Source: Tritrichomonas foetus (taxonomy: Eukaryota > Parabasalia > Tritrichomonadida > Tritrichomonadidae). Taken from it: a stretch of DNA of 27,567 bases. The translations under genes and the position numbers were made by a program. Where the stretch lies: positions 1-27,567 of the forward strand of contig MLAK01000898.1 of assembly GCA_001839685.1 (NCBI GenBank). Reading direction: 5' to 3'. This document shows positions 1-8,589 of the stretch, piece by piece (position 1 is the first letter of the stretch; each line of letters opens with the position of its first letter). The notes under the pieces are model-generated. The model was not told the origin of the DNA and searched no databases. It saw only the letters and a program-made list of their open reading frames with translations.

Positions 1-120
1 CCCCACCTGAAATGTTATATGAAATATATAACATATATAATAGTATATATAGGACGGACAGACTGAAGCTGCGCGAAGCGCGAGGCGAAAGGATGGTAGT
101 TTTTTTTTTCTTAAGTTAAT
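1..120 (+). repeat. Terminal-like repeat block, copy 1 (GC hairpin plus T-run)
   Basis: An AT-rich stretch is followed by a GC-rich core containing GCGCGAAGCGC, which can fold as a 4-bp stem with a GAA loop, then GCGAAAGGATGGTAG and a run of ten T. The same arrangement recurs at 14070-14252 on the plus strand and at 21640-21775 on the minus strand. All three share TGAAGC/GGAAGC before the hairpin and a T-run after it. Here the block lies directly outside Maverick-like genes, so it could be that element's terminal inverted repeat. This is an inference, because the other end of that element is not in the window. Confidence 0.55.
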
Positions 121-176
121 AATTATAGTAATACTTAAAATAAATATTTCGGAGCTACTTGGAAACATATCAAAAA

Positions 177-661
177 ATGTCATTTTCTAGATGCAAGTCG
201 ATTATAGAAATGTTTACCATTTGCATTTGCTCGTGATTGGGTTTATGCAAGGATTGTTTTACGTTATATTTGGGAAAATTGTACTCAAGCCACTGGTAAA
301 GATGAAATTGTGAAAATAATTAATAGAACAAAGAATCCAACACCAAGAACTATTATTACTTCAATTAAGAAATGGGTTAATGAAGATGAAGATCGTAAAG
401 TTGCAATCAAGCAACATCTGATAGATCCGAAAATAATTGATTACTTATTCTAATACATTGAAGCTACACGCGGTTGAGCTTAGAAAAATATCTCATCTCT
501 TACTTTTATGACTTATTATCATGATTACAACTACCATGATACAAAAATTGTTGAATTGGCTAATACAGAACCACATCATAAATGGAAATTGATGCAGTTT
601 CAAGTGATTTAACTAAAACATGGCAAGCTGCATTGAAGACCTATTGTGATGAAAGAATTTA
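177..661 (+). pseudogene. Decayed small gene of a Maverick-like element, function unknown
   Basis: Reading from the ATG at 177, a protein of about 160 residues can be followed if two frameshifts (near 225 and near 590) and three in-frame stops (about 451-483) are bridged. Legible stretches include FAFARDWVYARIVLRYIWEN, KNPTPRTIITSIKKWVNEDE and a C-terminus DLTKTWQAALKTYCDERI. The composition is that of a soluble, helical, basic/acidic mixed protein. I recognise no domain. It lies just inside the terminal-like block and converges on the minus-strand gene that follows. Membership in a Maverick is inferred only from the neighbouring capsid-like genes. Confidence 0.45.
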
Positions 662-663
662 AA

Positions 664-1016
664 ATTTATTTTTGTGAAGTCTTGTTTAAATGATTCAACC
701 ATAAGTTTAATTTCATCAATTAAAGTTTTTAATTCATCTATATCTTCAGTAAAATCTTTATGAGGCATTTGTTCTTCTTTTTTGGTTTTCCCAGCTTAAT
801 CTTTCTTTAAATATCATTCATTTTTAACACAAGTAATTCGATAACCTGGAATCTTAAACATTCGATTTAATTAGGTAGCTGTTGATTCATCTAATGTAGA
901 TTTATTTAGACTATAGTAATATCGAACTCTTTTTCATTTTGAAATGTTATAATATCAGTTTTATTCGGTTCCAGAATTTTTAATTTATTTTTAACAATAT
1001 CTGTTTTCTCTTCCAT
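664..1016 (-). pseudogene. Decayed small gene, coiled-coil C-terminus
   Basis: From an ATG at 1016 the reading is MEEKTDIVKNKLKILEPNKT, and after a frameshift near 925 it continues as YYSLNKSTLDESTAT, FKIPGYRITC and a charged helical end (HKDFTEDIDELKTLIDEIKL). Three in-frame stops (TAA, TGA, TAA) interrupt it. About 115 codons are involved. The MEE start and the helical tail resemble the gene at 2218-2436, so both may be small structural or accessory proteins of the same element. No known family is recognised. Confidence 0.4.
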
Positions 1017-1063
1017 TATTAAAATAAAAATAAAAATAAATTAAAATATTCTATTATATTCCA

Positions 1064-1333
1064 TCATAATAAATCGTCATCATCACTTACAGATTTGAAT
1101 TTAGTTAATAATTGTCTACCTAATTCATGTTTCGCATTCAATTTGTCATCAACGAAGTTATTTCCCTTGTTAATTATAGAACCTCATCCTGGTCTAACTT
1201 TGTCAATCAGACCACTTGTTGCACCTATAATTGGTTTAGCTACACTGACAATCTTCTGTGCAACAGGTTTAATTACTTTATTCCATGCACTGGTTGAACC
1301 ACTTTTAATTTTGTTCCAAATTCCCCAAGCCAT
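1064..1333 (-). pseudogene. Small Trp/Lys-rich virion-like protein of a Maverick/Polinton, one in-frame stop
   Basis: The minus strand reads MAWGIWNKIKSGSTSAWNKV, then repeated V(I/A)KP(V/I) motifs (VIKPVAQ, VAKPIIG), GLIDKVRPG, a TGA, then GSIINKGNNFVDDKLN and an acidic end SVSDDDDLL. It is 90 codons including the final TAA, with one internal TGA at codon 50, where TGG (Trp) would fit. The amphipathic Trp/Lys helix followed by KP repeats is like small minor virion proteins of Polintons and adenovirus-like elements; this is a resemblance, not a proven homology. The plus strand is also open here, but only as a shadow. Confidence 0.5.
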
Positions 1334-1385
1334 TTTATAAATGAATTTTTTTTAATTTTTATTTAAATACAGTTAAATACCCAAT

Positions 1386-2168
1386 TTGTACAACGCAAAC
1401 TTGAAGTATAATAATGGTAATTCTGGAAATGTAGCTGAATACTTCGATAAAATGCATAATCTAATTGAGCAAAATGATGGAACAAGAAGCCTTCTTTTAA
1501 GAACTGTTGATTGTCATGATCGTCCAGCTCCTTTTGATGATTCACAAGAAACTCGAATTTCGATTACTCATTCAGATTATGATGTTTCATGTTTATCTGA
1601 TGGTTTTCTGACATTTAATGTTCAACTACAATTACAAATGATTGGATTACCAGATGATTTTGATGATCCGCAGAATATTTTATAAGTCTTTGTTGGTTGG
1701 AAATCTTCTAATCAAATCTTAGATCAACTGTAAATACTAAATAATAATCGTTATCCTAATTATTTGAATAATGAACAATTACATGAAGGTTTTGCTTCTG
1801 ATTTAGATGGCCCGGTTCGTTGAACTAATGAATTCGAAGATTCATTAACTCAATCAAAGAATGATGAAAATGGTAATATTTATAAGAATGCATTATCTGA
1901 TACATCATCACTTATGTTAAACATTTAAACTGAGCGAAATGGAAGTGGATATNTATTTGATGGTTTAGATAGTAGATGAAAAAATGTTCAAATTCAACTT
2001 AAAGGTACTCCAATCTATAATGAAAAAGATAGTGATAGTTATTTAACAGGAGGTAATAATGGTCAACTTCCACCTCCACCACAGATTTGGTTCTGTCGTG
2101 ATACTTACTTTACATTAGATCCAGTTCATGGATTGAAATATCATTTTCATGATACACTAGGAGAATAA
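1386..2168 (+). pseudogene. Capsid-like (jelly-roll-type) protein of a Maverick/Polinton, decayed
   Basis: A single frame of 260 codons with no frameshift can be followed from about 1386 to the TAA at 2166, interrupted by five stops (TAA, TAA, TGA, TAA, TGA) and one N. Readable parts include NVAEYFDKMHNLIEQNDGTR, RTVDCHDRPAPFDDSQETRI, CLSDGFLTFNVQLQLQMIGL and VFVGWKSSNQILDQL. Beta-rich alternation with Pro/Asp turns suits a jelly-roll virion protein. The ~260-residue size is closer to the minor (penton-like) capsid protein than to the ~600-residue major one, but an internally deleted major capsid is possible. No ATG is seen at the expected start. Each internal stop can be made by one C-to-T or G-to-A change from Gln or Trp, except the first. 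Confidence 0.45.
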
Positions 2169-2217
2169 AAGAGTTTTATTAAAAGGTGTGTTGTTTATTT
2201 AGAAAATTATTTTTGCT

Positions 2218-2436
2218 TCAAGATTCCAGTCGTTGTTCTAATTGTTTAATTCTTTCTTCAAGTTCTTTAACGTGTTGAAATTCACGAGGTGGAATAACAA
2301 CAATCTTGTTAGGATTTAAGGTTTGGTTTTGACCTTGAACATTTTGGAAAACTTTTCCGAATTCAACTCGAATTCTAGAAATGCAAAGAAGTGCTTAAAC
2401 TAATTCATCTTTGATAACTTGAGCAGATTCTTCCAT
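2218..2436 (-). pseudogene. Small coiled-coil protein, one premature stop
   Basis: There are 73 codons from ATG 2436 to TGA 2218: MEESAQVIKDELV, TAA, ALLCISRIRVEFGKVFQN, a proline turn (KIVVIPPRE), then a short leucine/glutamate coiled coil (VKELEERIKQLEQRLES). The only lesion is the TAA at codon 14, where CAA would fit. It lies tail to tail with the capsid-like gene, 50 bp apart. The leucine spacing supports oligomerisation. It is not recognised as a known family, and a Maverick accessory protein is the likeliest reading from context. Confidence 0.5.
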
Positions 2437-2460
2437 TTGCCAAAATAAAAAGTGAGGTGA

Positions 2461-2823
2461 TTAAAATTTCTTTGGACGTTTTCTACCAGCAGTATAACGA
2501 AAAGAAAGTTTCTCCTTTTTAGGTTCTAGAATAGAAATAAGTGAATTCATTTCATTTGGTTCAATATATTTATGTGGAAGAAATACAGGACATGGTGTTA
2601 ATGGAGGTCTATTATTAAGTGTAATATTATGTTGTTGTTTAAAATTCTGAATAATCAGTTGTGCCAAATTAATTTGTTTATCTTCTGGGTAATTAATATC
2701 AAATAGTGAAGGATAATCATTTATTAAATAATGACTTTGATCTTCATAATATCGATTTACTTCTATTATAAATCTTTTCGCATTATCACATTTTTCTTTA
2801 GTAAAAAGATTAAAAGGTTTCAT
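2461..2823 (-). CDS. Hypothetical 120-residue protein, intact frame
   Basis: An uninterrupted 120-codon frame begins with ATG (MKPFNLFTKEKCDNAKRF) and ends RYTAGRKRPKKF followed by TAA. The protein is basic at the end (RKRPKK), with aromatic-rich middle parts (RYYEDQSHYLINDYPSLFDI) and a Pro/Cys turn (RPPLTPCPVFLPHKY). The C-terminal basic cluster could be a nuclear targeting or nucleic-acid contact signal. It sits 24 bp upstream of the small coiled-coil gene on the same strand, within the presumed Maverick segment. It is one of few intact frames in a decayed block. Function unknown. Confidence 0.55.
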   Translation of the reverse strand: MKPFNLFTKEKCDNAKRFIIEVNRYYEDQSHYLINDYPSLFDINYPEDKQINLAQLIIQNFKQQHNITLNNRPPLTPCPVFLPHKYIEPNEMNSLISILEPKKEKLSFRYTAGRKRPKKF

Positions 2824-2846
2824 TTATATTTTAATATAAATTTACT

Positions 2847-3587
2847 TTATAGATCAAAGCTATCATAAAAATCATTATTATCAGAATCATCAGAATCTGA
2901 TTTCTTTGCACGTTTTAGAGTGTTTAATAGTTTTGGTTTGGGATTTGACAATGAGCCTCTCCATCAGTGGGATTAAAATGAGTGTCTTTTTCTATTGTGT
3001 GCAGCACCTGTAGTAGTTATACGACTACTCCTGTCTTTCAGCGAAGATGATTTTCTCTTTGAGTTCGTTCATCTCTGCTTTCAACGCCTCTGCCATTTCT
3101 TTCATCGAAGCGAAGTTGTCAATGTGCATCTTCTTGAGCTCTTCCAGAACTTCATCTTCTTCAGGCGTTAATTGGTCGTTGGTGTTAATAGGATCATCAT
3201 CTCGCAGGGGATGAGGTAAGATTGAAGGATCGCAAAGTGGTGGGGGATCCACAATCTTTAATTTGTCGTCTTGTTTCACACTGATCTTTTTTTTGCGTTT
3301 CTGTTCTTCCACTGGAGGTTTAAATTGAAGAGGAGATGGAATTCTGGGTTTCTTCGGAGGTAATTTGTCCCCGAAGACTATTGGTTTCTGCTGCGTTTCT
3401 GTTCCAGCTTGAACAATAGGGTGTGTTTGAGATCCAGCTTGATCAGAGTTCTGCTTCTTTTTCTTTTCCTTTTAGTGCTTCGTTTTAGATCAAGTTTGAT
3501 CATGATGACGATCTTTTTCTTTTCTTTTTTCGGCTGCGTTTCGGTTCCAGCTCGAACATTCGGCTTCGTTTGATCCAGCTCGATCAT
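2847..3587 (-). pseudogene. Lys/Pro-rich repeat protein with coiled coil and acidic tail, frameshifted
   Basis: From ATG 3587 the frame reads MIELDQTKPNVRAGTETQPK, then a Lys-rich part carrying further I(K/E)LD(L/Q)K copies, one of them followed after a frameshift near 3420 by PIVQAGTETQQK. This shows an internal repeat of roughly 25-35 residues (I-LD--T-P-V-AGTETQ). It continues through PPKKPRIPSPLQFKPPVEEQ, a proline-rich linker, a helix (EEDEVLEELKKMHIDNFASM) and KAEMNELKEKIIFAERQ. A second frameshift near 3040 leads to RSSRITTTGAAHNRKRHSF, two stops, and an acidic end KKSDSDDSDNNDFYDSFDL. GC content is higher than in the capsid-like genes. Family unknown; it may be part of the Maverick or an older host gene. 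Confidence 0.45.
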
Positions 3588-3603
3588 AATAATAGCTGCA
3601 CAT

Positions 3604-4441
3604 TTAATTTAAAAGTACTGAACTATTATTGTCGCTTAATGGTGAATGATATGGATCATTATCTGAATAAAAGTGAAGCGGATCGTTGTCAACTCCTCGA
3701 TCATCTTCTAATGAATAATCCTCAATTATTGTTGGATTTTTCGGCGGTTTTGGCGGTTCAGCGTCATCTGGAAGGCGAATGCAATTTGTAATTGTTTTTC
3801 TACATGGTGGACGTTTACCTGGAGGTCGTTTTCCCGGATGATGTTTCCCGCCAGTTGAAGGTCTTGGCGGAATGTTCTCTTTTTGTGTGCTTTTTTGATC
3901 AGCCTTCTCACGGTTAAAAGATTTTCTGAAGAAGACACTTTCTGCTCAGCCTGACACGATTCCACATTTTTTGATTGAGTTTGAGATGTAGACGACTGTG
4001 TCGGAATCTGTATCGACAGTGCTCGTTCTGCTGGCTTCTGAACGAATCCTTTCACCATTGAACAAAGCACTGCTGTCGCCGAGTTGGCTGACTTCGAGCG
4101 AGCAACAATAGACGTCGAACCATTTCCATTCGACGCTGCCGAGGTCGAAGTTGCTGCTGTCGATGACGACACTGTGGCTTCAGTTTCGGCAGTTTTGGTG
4201 GAAGAACTCGATTCAGAATACGAAGAGCTAAATTCCACAGAATTAGATATTAAATTATTTTTGCACAACATGGATTCTGGAGCTTTTGACTGGCAGCTGG
4301 ATTCAGCCTCTGGAGCTGGTTTCTGGGCACCTAATTCAGTCAATTCATCTGTTAATTGCTGTTAAAGTTCAAGTTCGAGTTCGCGTATTGTTGCTTAAAT
4401 TGTAGAAATAGCTCAAAATCTTCGACGGAAATCGACGCCAT
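3604..4441 (-). pseudogene. Ser/Thr-rich then Pro/Lys-rich protein, two frameshifts
   Basis: It starts at ATG 4441 (MASISVEDFELFLQFKQQ). A frameshift near 4385 and a TAA lead into QQLTDELTELGAQKPAPEAE and a long Ser/Thr/Ala-rich region that reads openly for about 130 codons. A frameshift near 3940 then leads to KADQKSTQKENIPPRPSTGG, a KRPPGKRPPCRK basic stretch and an acidic end with DDRGVDNDPLHFYSDNDPYH, stopping at 3604. About 275 codons in all. The low-complexity, presumably disordered middle and the basic-then-acidic end resemble the next gene downstream, so the two may be diverged relatives. No catalytic motif is visible and I do not recognise the family. Confidence 0.45.
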
Positions 4442-4950
4442 ACGAAAATAAAAATGAAGTGGAAAATTGTTAAAATTCAGACGTTTCTGAATACATGTGA
4501 AAAAAGCGACTCAAAATATGCAATATTCACTGAAAAATCAAAGAAATAAGATTGATTGAATCATGAAAATTTATACTCAAAATAAATCGAATAATCAGAA
4601 ATAAAAATCGAAATTCAAAGATAATTCAATGCTCAAAATCTCTCGATCTCAGAAAATTCAATTCATTTCGTAAAAATGATATTGAAAAAAATTGAATGAA
4701 AATAAAAGAATTCCCGATGATCAGAGACATTTCATTTCCAAAATCTTTATAGTTTGGAAAATTCAATTTGCTCGTAAAAGTGGTATAGAATTTATTAAAA
4801 AAGTTCACGTTATATTTTATCCTTTTATTTCTATAAGATAAAAACCCGGATAGCATTCAAAAATAGAATTACCAAATAGGAACCTTATCTTCTAACGTTT
4901 ATCATTAAAATAAGCCTATTAAAATGGCAGACTAATTGGATTTTAAAATT
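4442..4950. other. AT-rich spacer with a weak internal direct repeat
   Basis: No convincing gene. Short frames on the minus strand (around 4626-4856) have shadow-like composition. A diverged direct repeat is visible: AAAATTCAATTCATTTCG at about 4656 and AAAATTCAATTTGCTCG at about 4759, each followed by GTAAAA and a similar stretch of about 25 bases. It may be upstream sequence of the Ser-rich gene or remains of an older insertion. Confidence 0.3.
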
Positions 4951-5727
4951 TCGTTTATTCAAAATTCAGTGGATAGATTATTTTTGGAAAGTTTTTCAGG
5001 GTGATCTCGAAGGGACCAACCTGTAGAACTTTTTATAGATGATGAAAAGAGAAATTTATTCAAGGTTTTTGAGATCACATTGAAACAAATCTCATTGGCA
5101 ATATTCAAGCATCTTTCCTCTATTTTCTGTCAAAATCACTATTAAAAGGTATCTAGAAGAACTTTGATTCTTTGACAATATATTTTTCAGATTTCACGAT
5201 CTAAAAATGCCTCTAATACCAGAGAACATTTTAAACATCTTAAAAAATGACCATATTTCCATCAATATTTTCGAAATATGGAGACAAATCCCCTTCGTTT
5301 AATTACTGGAATTAATGAACTATTATTTGGTGAACATACATTAGCAGATTTGGCTATTTTTTATAATGATCCAAAATGCATATATTGTTTGTATAAAAAT
5401 AAATATGACTTTACAAAGCGTAGCTCAAATAATTTGTCCGATATAGTATATTTTGCTGCTTCCAAAAATAATTTACTTTTTACGAAATACCTTCCTCCAA
5501 TATGCTCAATGTTTGAGTTCCTTCAAGTTTGAGAATATTCCATTTTATATCGATTTTTTTTTTTTGACTATTTGACAACATTAAATTATTATCAAGATTG
5601 AGATGACAAAGACATGAATAAATTTTTTAATTTAGCTCTCTTTGGAAATAATTTCCACGTTTTATATTGTATGATAAATAATGGATATTTAATAGACACA
5701 GAATATTGTTTTAATGACGAAAATATA
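4951..5727 (+). pseudogene. Ankyrin-type repeat protein, decayed and cut by the mariner
   Basis: Readable pieces in order are RRDQPVELFIDDEKRNLFKV, ITLKQISLAIFKHLSSIFCQ, ENILNILKNDHISINIFEI, then an open stretch from 5278 (NPLRLITGINELLFGEHTLA, DLAIFYNDPKCIYCLYKNKY), and after a frameshift NKFFNLALFGNNFHVLYCMI with NNGYLIDTEYC. The spacing A/L-N-C-L-G/Y-D resembles the degenerate ankyrin repeats that are hugely expanded in trichomonads (DUF3447-like); that match is from memory of the family and untested. Several stops and at least two frameshifts make it non-functional. The last readable codons run directly into the mariner end, and the continuation is not evident beyond it. Confidence 0.5.
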
Positions 5728-5753
5728 GGGTGTCCGGAGGCGTGATGTCACTA
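5728..5753 (+). repeat. Mariner left terminal inverted repeat
   Basis: It starts GGGTGTCCGGAGGCGTGATG and ends TCACTA, and lies directly after the TA at 5726-5727. It pairs with 6988-7013. Confidence 0.9.
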
Positions 5754-5928
5754 CCCACATTAGAAGTGAAATCAATACATTATATTTATAAATAATAAAC
5801 TATGCAATGTTGACATAAAAATTTTGAAAACAATTTTTTTTTCTCTTGACTGAAAATAGAGATAAAGAATCTTTTTCATAAAAAAAAAGAATAATTTATA
5901 AACGTACACGATGCACGTTTATTAAAAA

Positions 5929-6939
5929 ATGATTGATCAACATTCAATCATAACTTTTCTGCAGCTTGAAGGAAAAAGGGGCAAAGAAATATATGAAGAA
6001 ATGAAGAGTGTCTTGAAAGAAAAATGTTTGTCTCAAAGACAAATCTACCGAGTCATGGCAGAACTGAACAGAAGTCAAAACACACAGCCTGTGAAAAAAG
6101 AGAAAAAGTGCCAAAGTTATGATATTCTTGACTGGAAAATTTTAGATGTTTTAACCGAATTTCCACATTCATCGTGTCGATATATTGCTAATGTTTTAGG
6201 TGAACCAAAATCGACAATTTATGATCGTTTAACATCAAAATTAATGTATAAACATGTGCATCTTCGATGGGTGCCACATATTCTAACAGAAAATCAAAAG
6301 GCCAATAGAGTTTTATTGGCAAAAAAACTTCTTAAAATTTTGAATGCAGAACAAAAAACTAATTTCACCTTTTTAATAACAGGAGATGAGTCTTGGTTTT
6401 ATTCCAAGACTGATTTCAATACACAATGGATTCCTGAAAACTCAGTAATCCCAACTATTCAAAATCCAGGGTTTCAGATCACTAAATTTATGGTGACTGT
6501 ATTTTGGAACCCTCATGGGATAATTCATATTGATGTTTTGCCGCCAAATGAAAAGTTTAATGCTGCATATTATATTACAGCCATTATGTCAAAAATTGTT
6601 GAGTTTAAAAACTCGAATAATTATAAAAAATTATTTGTTCATTATGACAATGCAAAGCCTCATGTGGCAAAAATTGTCAAAAAATATATAAATGAAAACT
6701 CACTAGAATCAGTTCCATATCCGGCATATTCACCTGATTTGGCGCCTAGCGACTTTTTTTTATTTGGAACTATTAAAGAAAAAGTTAAAGGAATTGTTTT
6801 TGAATCACCAAGCCATTTGATTCAAACAATAGTCCAAATTTTCAATGAAATTCCATCGGAAACTTTGTTTTCAGTTTTTGCAGAATGGCAAAATAGACTG
6901 AAAAAAGTTATTGATGCCAATGGAGACTACATATTTTGA
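5929..6939 (+). CDS. Mariner transposase (DD34D), intact
   Basis: 336 residues, near the usual ~345 for mariner transposases. The N-terminal part has two helix-turn-helix-like regions (about 1-110) for binding the terminal repeats. The catalytic part shows the first Asp in TGDESWFYSK, the second in FVHYDNAKPHVAK and the third in YSPDLAPSDFFLFG. Exactly 34 residues separate the second and third Asp, the mariner DD34D signature. WVPHxLTENQK is also a family hallmark. It catalyses cut-and-paste excision and integration at TA. Start is ATG 5929, 200 bp inside the left end. No stop or frameshift is present, so the protein could be active. Confidence 0.95.
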   Translation: MIDQHSIITFLQLEGKRGKEIYEEMKSVLKEKCLSQRQIYRVMAELNRSQNTQPVKKEKKCQSYDILDWKILDVLTEFPHSSCRYIANVLGEPKSTIYDRLTSKLMYKHVHLRWVPHILTENQKANRVLLAKKLLKILNAEQKTNFTFLITGDESWFYSKTDFNTQWIPENSVIPTIQNPGFQITKFMVTVFWNPHGIIHIDVLPPNEKFNAAYYITAIMSKIVEFKNSNNYKKLFVHYDNAKPHVAKIVKKYINENSLESVPYPAYSPDLAPSDFFLFGTIKEKVKGIVFESPSHLIQTIVQIFNEIPSETLFSVFAEWQNRLKKVIDANGDYIF

Positions 6940-6987
6940 AATACTTATCAATAAAAAATGACTTATTAGAAATGACTTTATTATACT

Positions 6988-7013
6988 TAGTGACATCACA
7001 TTACCGGACACCC
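6988..7013 (-). repeat. Mariner right terminal inverted repeat
   Basis: Read on the minus strand it starts GGGTGTCCGGTAATGTGATG and ends TCACTA. It is followed on the plus strand by the TA at 7014-7015. Confidence 0.9.
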
Positions 7014-8400
7014 TATATATGTTTAATCGAAGAAAACAAAGAATAAATAGAGTCAAACCAAGATGAAAAATTGAAGTTTCCATTATTTTTTCAGTCAGTT
7101 ACCGAATGTATGGAACATTTTCGAGATAATCAAATTGCCCACTTGTTAAAAAGGGAGAAAGTATCCAGTACAGATAAAAGGAATCATTATAAATGTAAGC
7201 ATGGGTTTTGGTCATTTTATTATACCTATCAAACACATTCCAAATTTTTTCCAGGAGCCCATCTTATTTCATTGAATGTTTAGCATGCTTTTCTTGTCCA
7301 TATTCTCCTAAAAGTTAGAAGAAATGGTATAATCCAACCTGATTTGCCGAAACGATGATGAATTTATTTGAAAGAAGACTCCCATCATTCTTTGATTGAG
7401 AGATCATAAAAGGATTGATTTCCAGACTTTTCTTTTCATAATTATAATATCTGTTATATAAGAAGACTCTCTATAAATCTCTGGGAGGCAACAATTTAAA
7501 TTTTTCAAGAATATTGGAAATTGCCGCGTCATTTACCTAAAAATGATGGCAATTGCAAGTTGATAATGAATATGGTCGAATTGTTGGCTGTACCCTGATA
7601 CCATATGGAACTAAGTCTCTTCTTATGAAGTACTTCACTCCATTAATTGTTGATTCAAAATTATCATTTAACAAAATGGTTTTTTATCAATCAATGGAGT
7701 TGATGGTGAAAAAAATATTCAATTAGTATCTATTTCAATTAAATGCTTTGAAGATGAGTTTGGCTATATTACTCTATTCAATAGCATTAAAGAATTTGTA
7801 AATGACTTGGATTTTACTATTCTTTCTGATGAAACTCCTTCTATTCAAAGTGCCTTGAATAAAACTTTCTAGAAAAATGCCAATCACATGCTTTGTGCAT
7901 GGCACAAGTACCAAAACTATATGAAAAAAAGGCTAAAAACATTCTAAAGAACCGTTGGATCTATTTTTCAAGGCTTGTAGAAGCATAATTGATCCTCCAA
8001 CTTTTCGAGATGCATAAAAAAGATTAAATGAAGAACATTTAAGTGATAAAGGATATTCTGGACTCAATTATTCAATAGAAAAATTGGAGAAGCTTTTTTT
8101 TCTGAATTTACAGCCCAAAGAAGGGGATAAATTACAACACAAATTGCAGAGTCTGTTTATTCTTCAGTAAAATGTTTATCTAATCGAGCTATCTTCATGT
8201 TAGCTAAAAAGACTCAGTCAGCAGAAAAAAGATACCTTAAATGCACAATAGACTATATTTAATAGGATCCTGAAAATCTAAAATATACCAATCATGTTGT
8301 GAAAATAATTAATAATGAGATTATGCGTGCACAAACTGCGATAACTTATATCAATTTCACTAAATTCACTTTGAAAAATGCGATATGAAATGTTATTAAA
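7014..8400 (+). pseudogene. MULE-type (Mutator-like) transposase fossil
   Basis: Pieces in three frames give a consistent MULE order. First an N-terminal zinc-like part (7071-7283: SVTECMEHFRDNQIAHLLKR, NHYKCKHGFWSFYY). Then NEYGRIVGCTLIPYGTKSLL and GVDGEKNIQLVSISIKCFED. Then the diagnostic core FVNDLDFTILSDETPSIQSA with, after a TAG, KNANHMLCAWHKYQNYMKK (the C-xx-H region typical of MULE/FAR1 transposases), and a C-terminal FTAQRRG...AESVYSSVK segment. Many stops and indels are present. Terminal repeats were not identified, so element boundaries are unknown; the mariner abuts its 5' end. Confidence 0.65.
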
Positions 8401-8433
8401 ATGTATTAAAAGATATAGGAATTCTTGGTATTG

Positions 8434-8541
8434 AAAGGAGTGCGAAATGGTACTAGTCAAAAAGTTTGGCAGATTTCGCGGCGAACGATAGGTGAGAGGG
8501 GAAATTTCTCATTTTTGGGGTGGGTACCATTTTCACTCCTT
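8434..8541. repeat. Short inverted-repeat (MITE-like) element, about 108 bp
   Basis: Inverted ends are AAGGAGTGCGAAATGGTAC at 8435-8453 and GTACCATTTTCACTCCTT at 8524-8541, nearly perfect over 18-19 bp with one single-base gap. The interior is GC-richer than its surroundings (it includes TTCGCGGCGAACG). No clear target duplication is visible. It could be a small non-autonomous transposon or a structured RNA segment. It separates the MULE fossil from the protease-like pseudogene. Confidence 0.5.
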
Positions 8542-8589
8542 AATATAACTACTTTGGAATCATACAGTATTTACTTGATCACCATTAAA

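Larger units (their letters stand above)
5728..7013 (+). mobile_element. Complete mariner-family transposon (1286 bp) with TA target duplication
   Basis: Both ends start GGGTGTCCGG and continue to GTGATGTCACTA; the 26-bp terminal inverted repeats match at 22 positions, and the four mismatches are clustered at positions 11-14. A TA flanks each side (5726-5727 and 7014-7015), the standard mariner duplication. Inside is a single uninterrupted transposase gene. Length, TIR size and coding capacity fit the mariner family known to be abundant in Trichomonas (Tvmar-like). It landed at the edge of an ankyrin-type pseudogene. Its intact frame against heavily decayed flanks indicates a recent insertion. 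Confidence 0.92.

Noticed and set aside
70..110. Bacterial intrinsic terminator (GC hairpin plus T-run)
   Set aside because: The context is eukaryotic. The feature is part of a repeated ~110-bp block; a polymerase III terminator role is possible but unsupported.
1095..1340. 81-codon plus-strand frame with hydrophobic stretches
   Set aside because: It is the antisense shadow of the minus-strand small virion-like gene, which has far better protein character.
1363..1545. 60-codon minus-strand frame
   Set aside because: Antisense shadow of the capsid-like gene.
177..2436. Alternative genetic code (TAA/TAG for Gln, TGA for Trp)
   Set aside because: Frameshifts accompany the stops in several of these genes, and the intact mariner, coiled-coil and retroelement frames use normal stops and contain none internally.
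4084..4365. Acidic 93-codon plus-strand frame
   Set aside because: Complement of the Ser/Thr-rich coding region on the minus strand; low complexity explains the openness.
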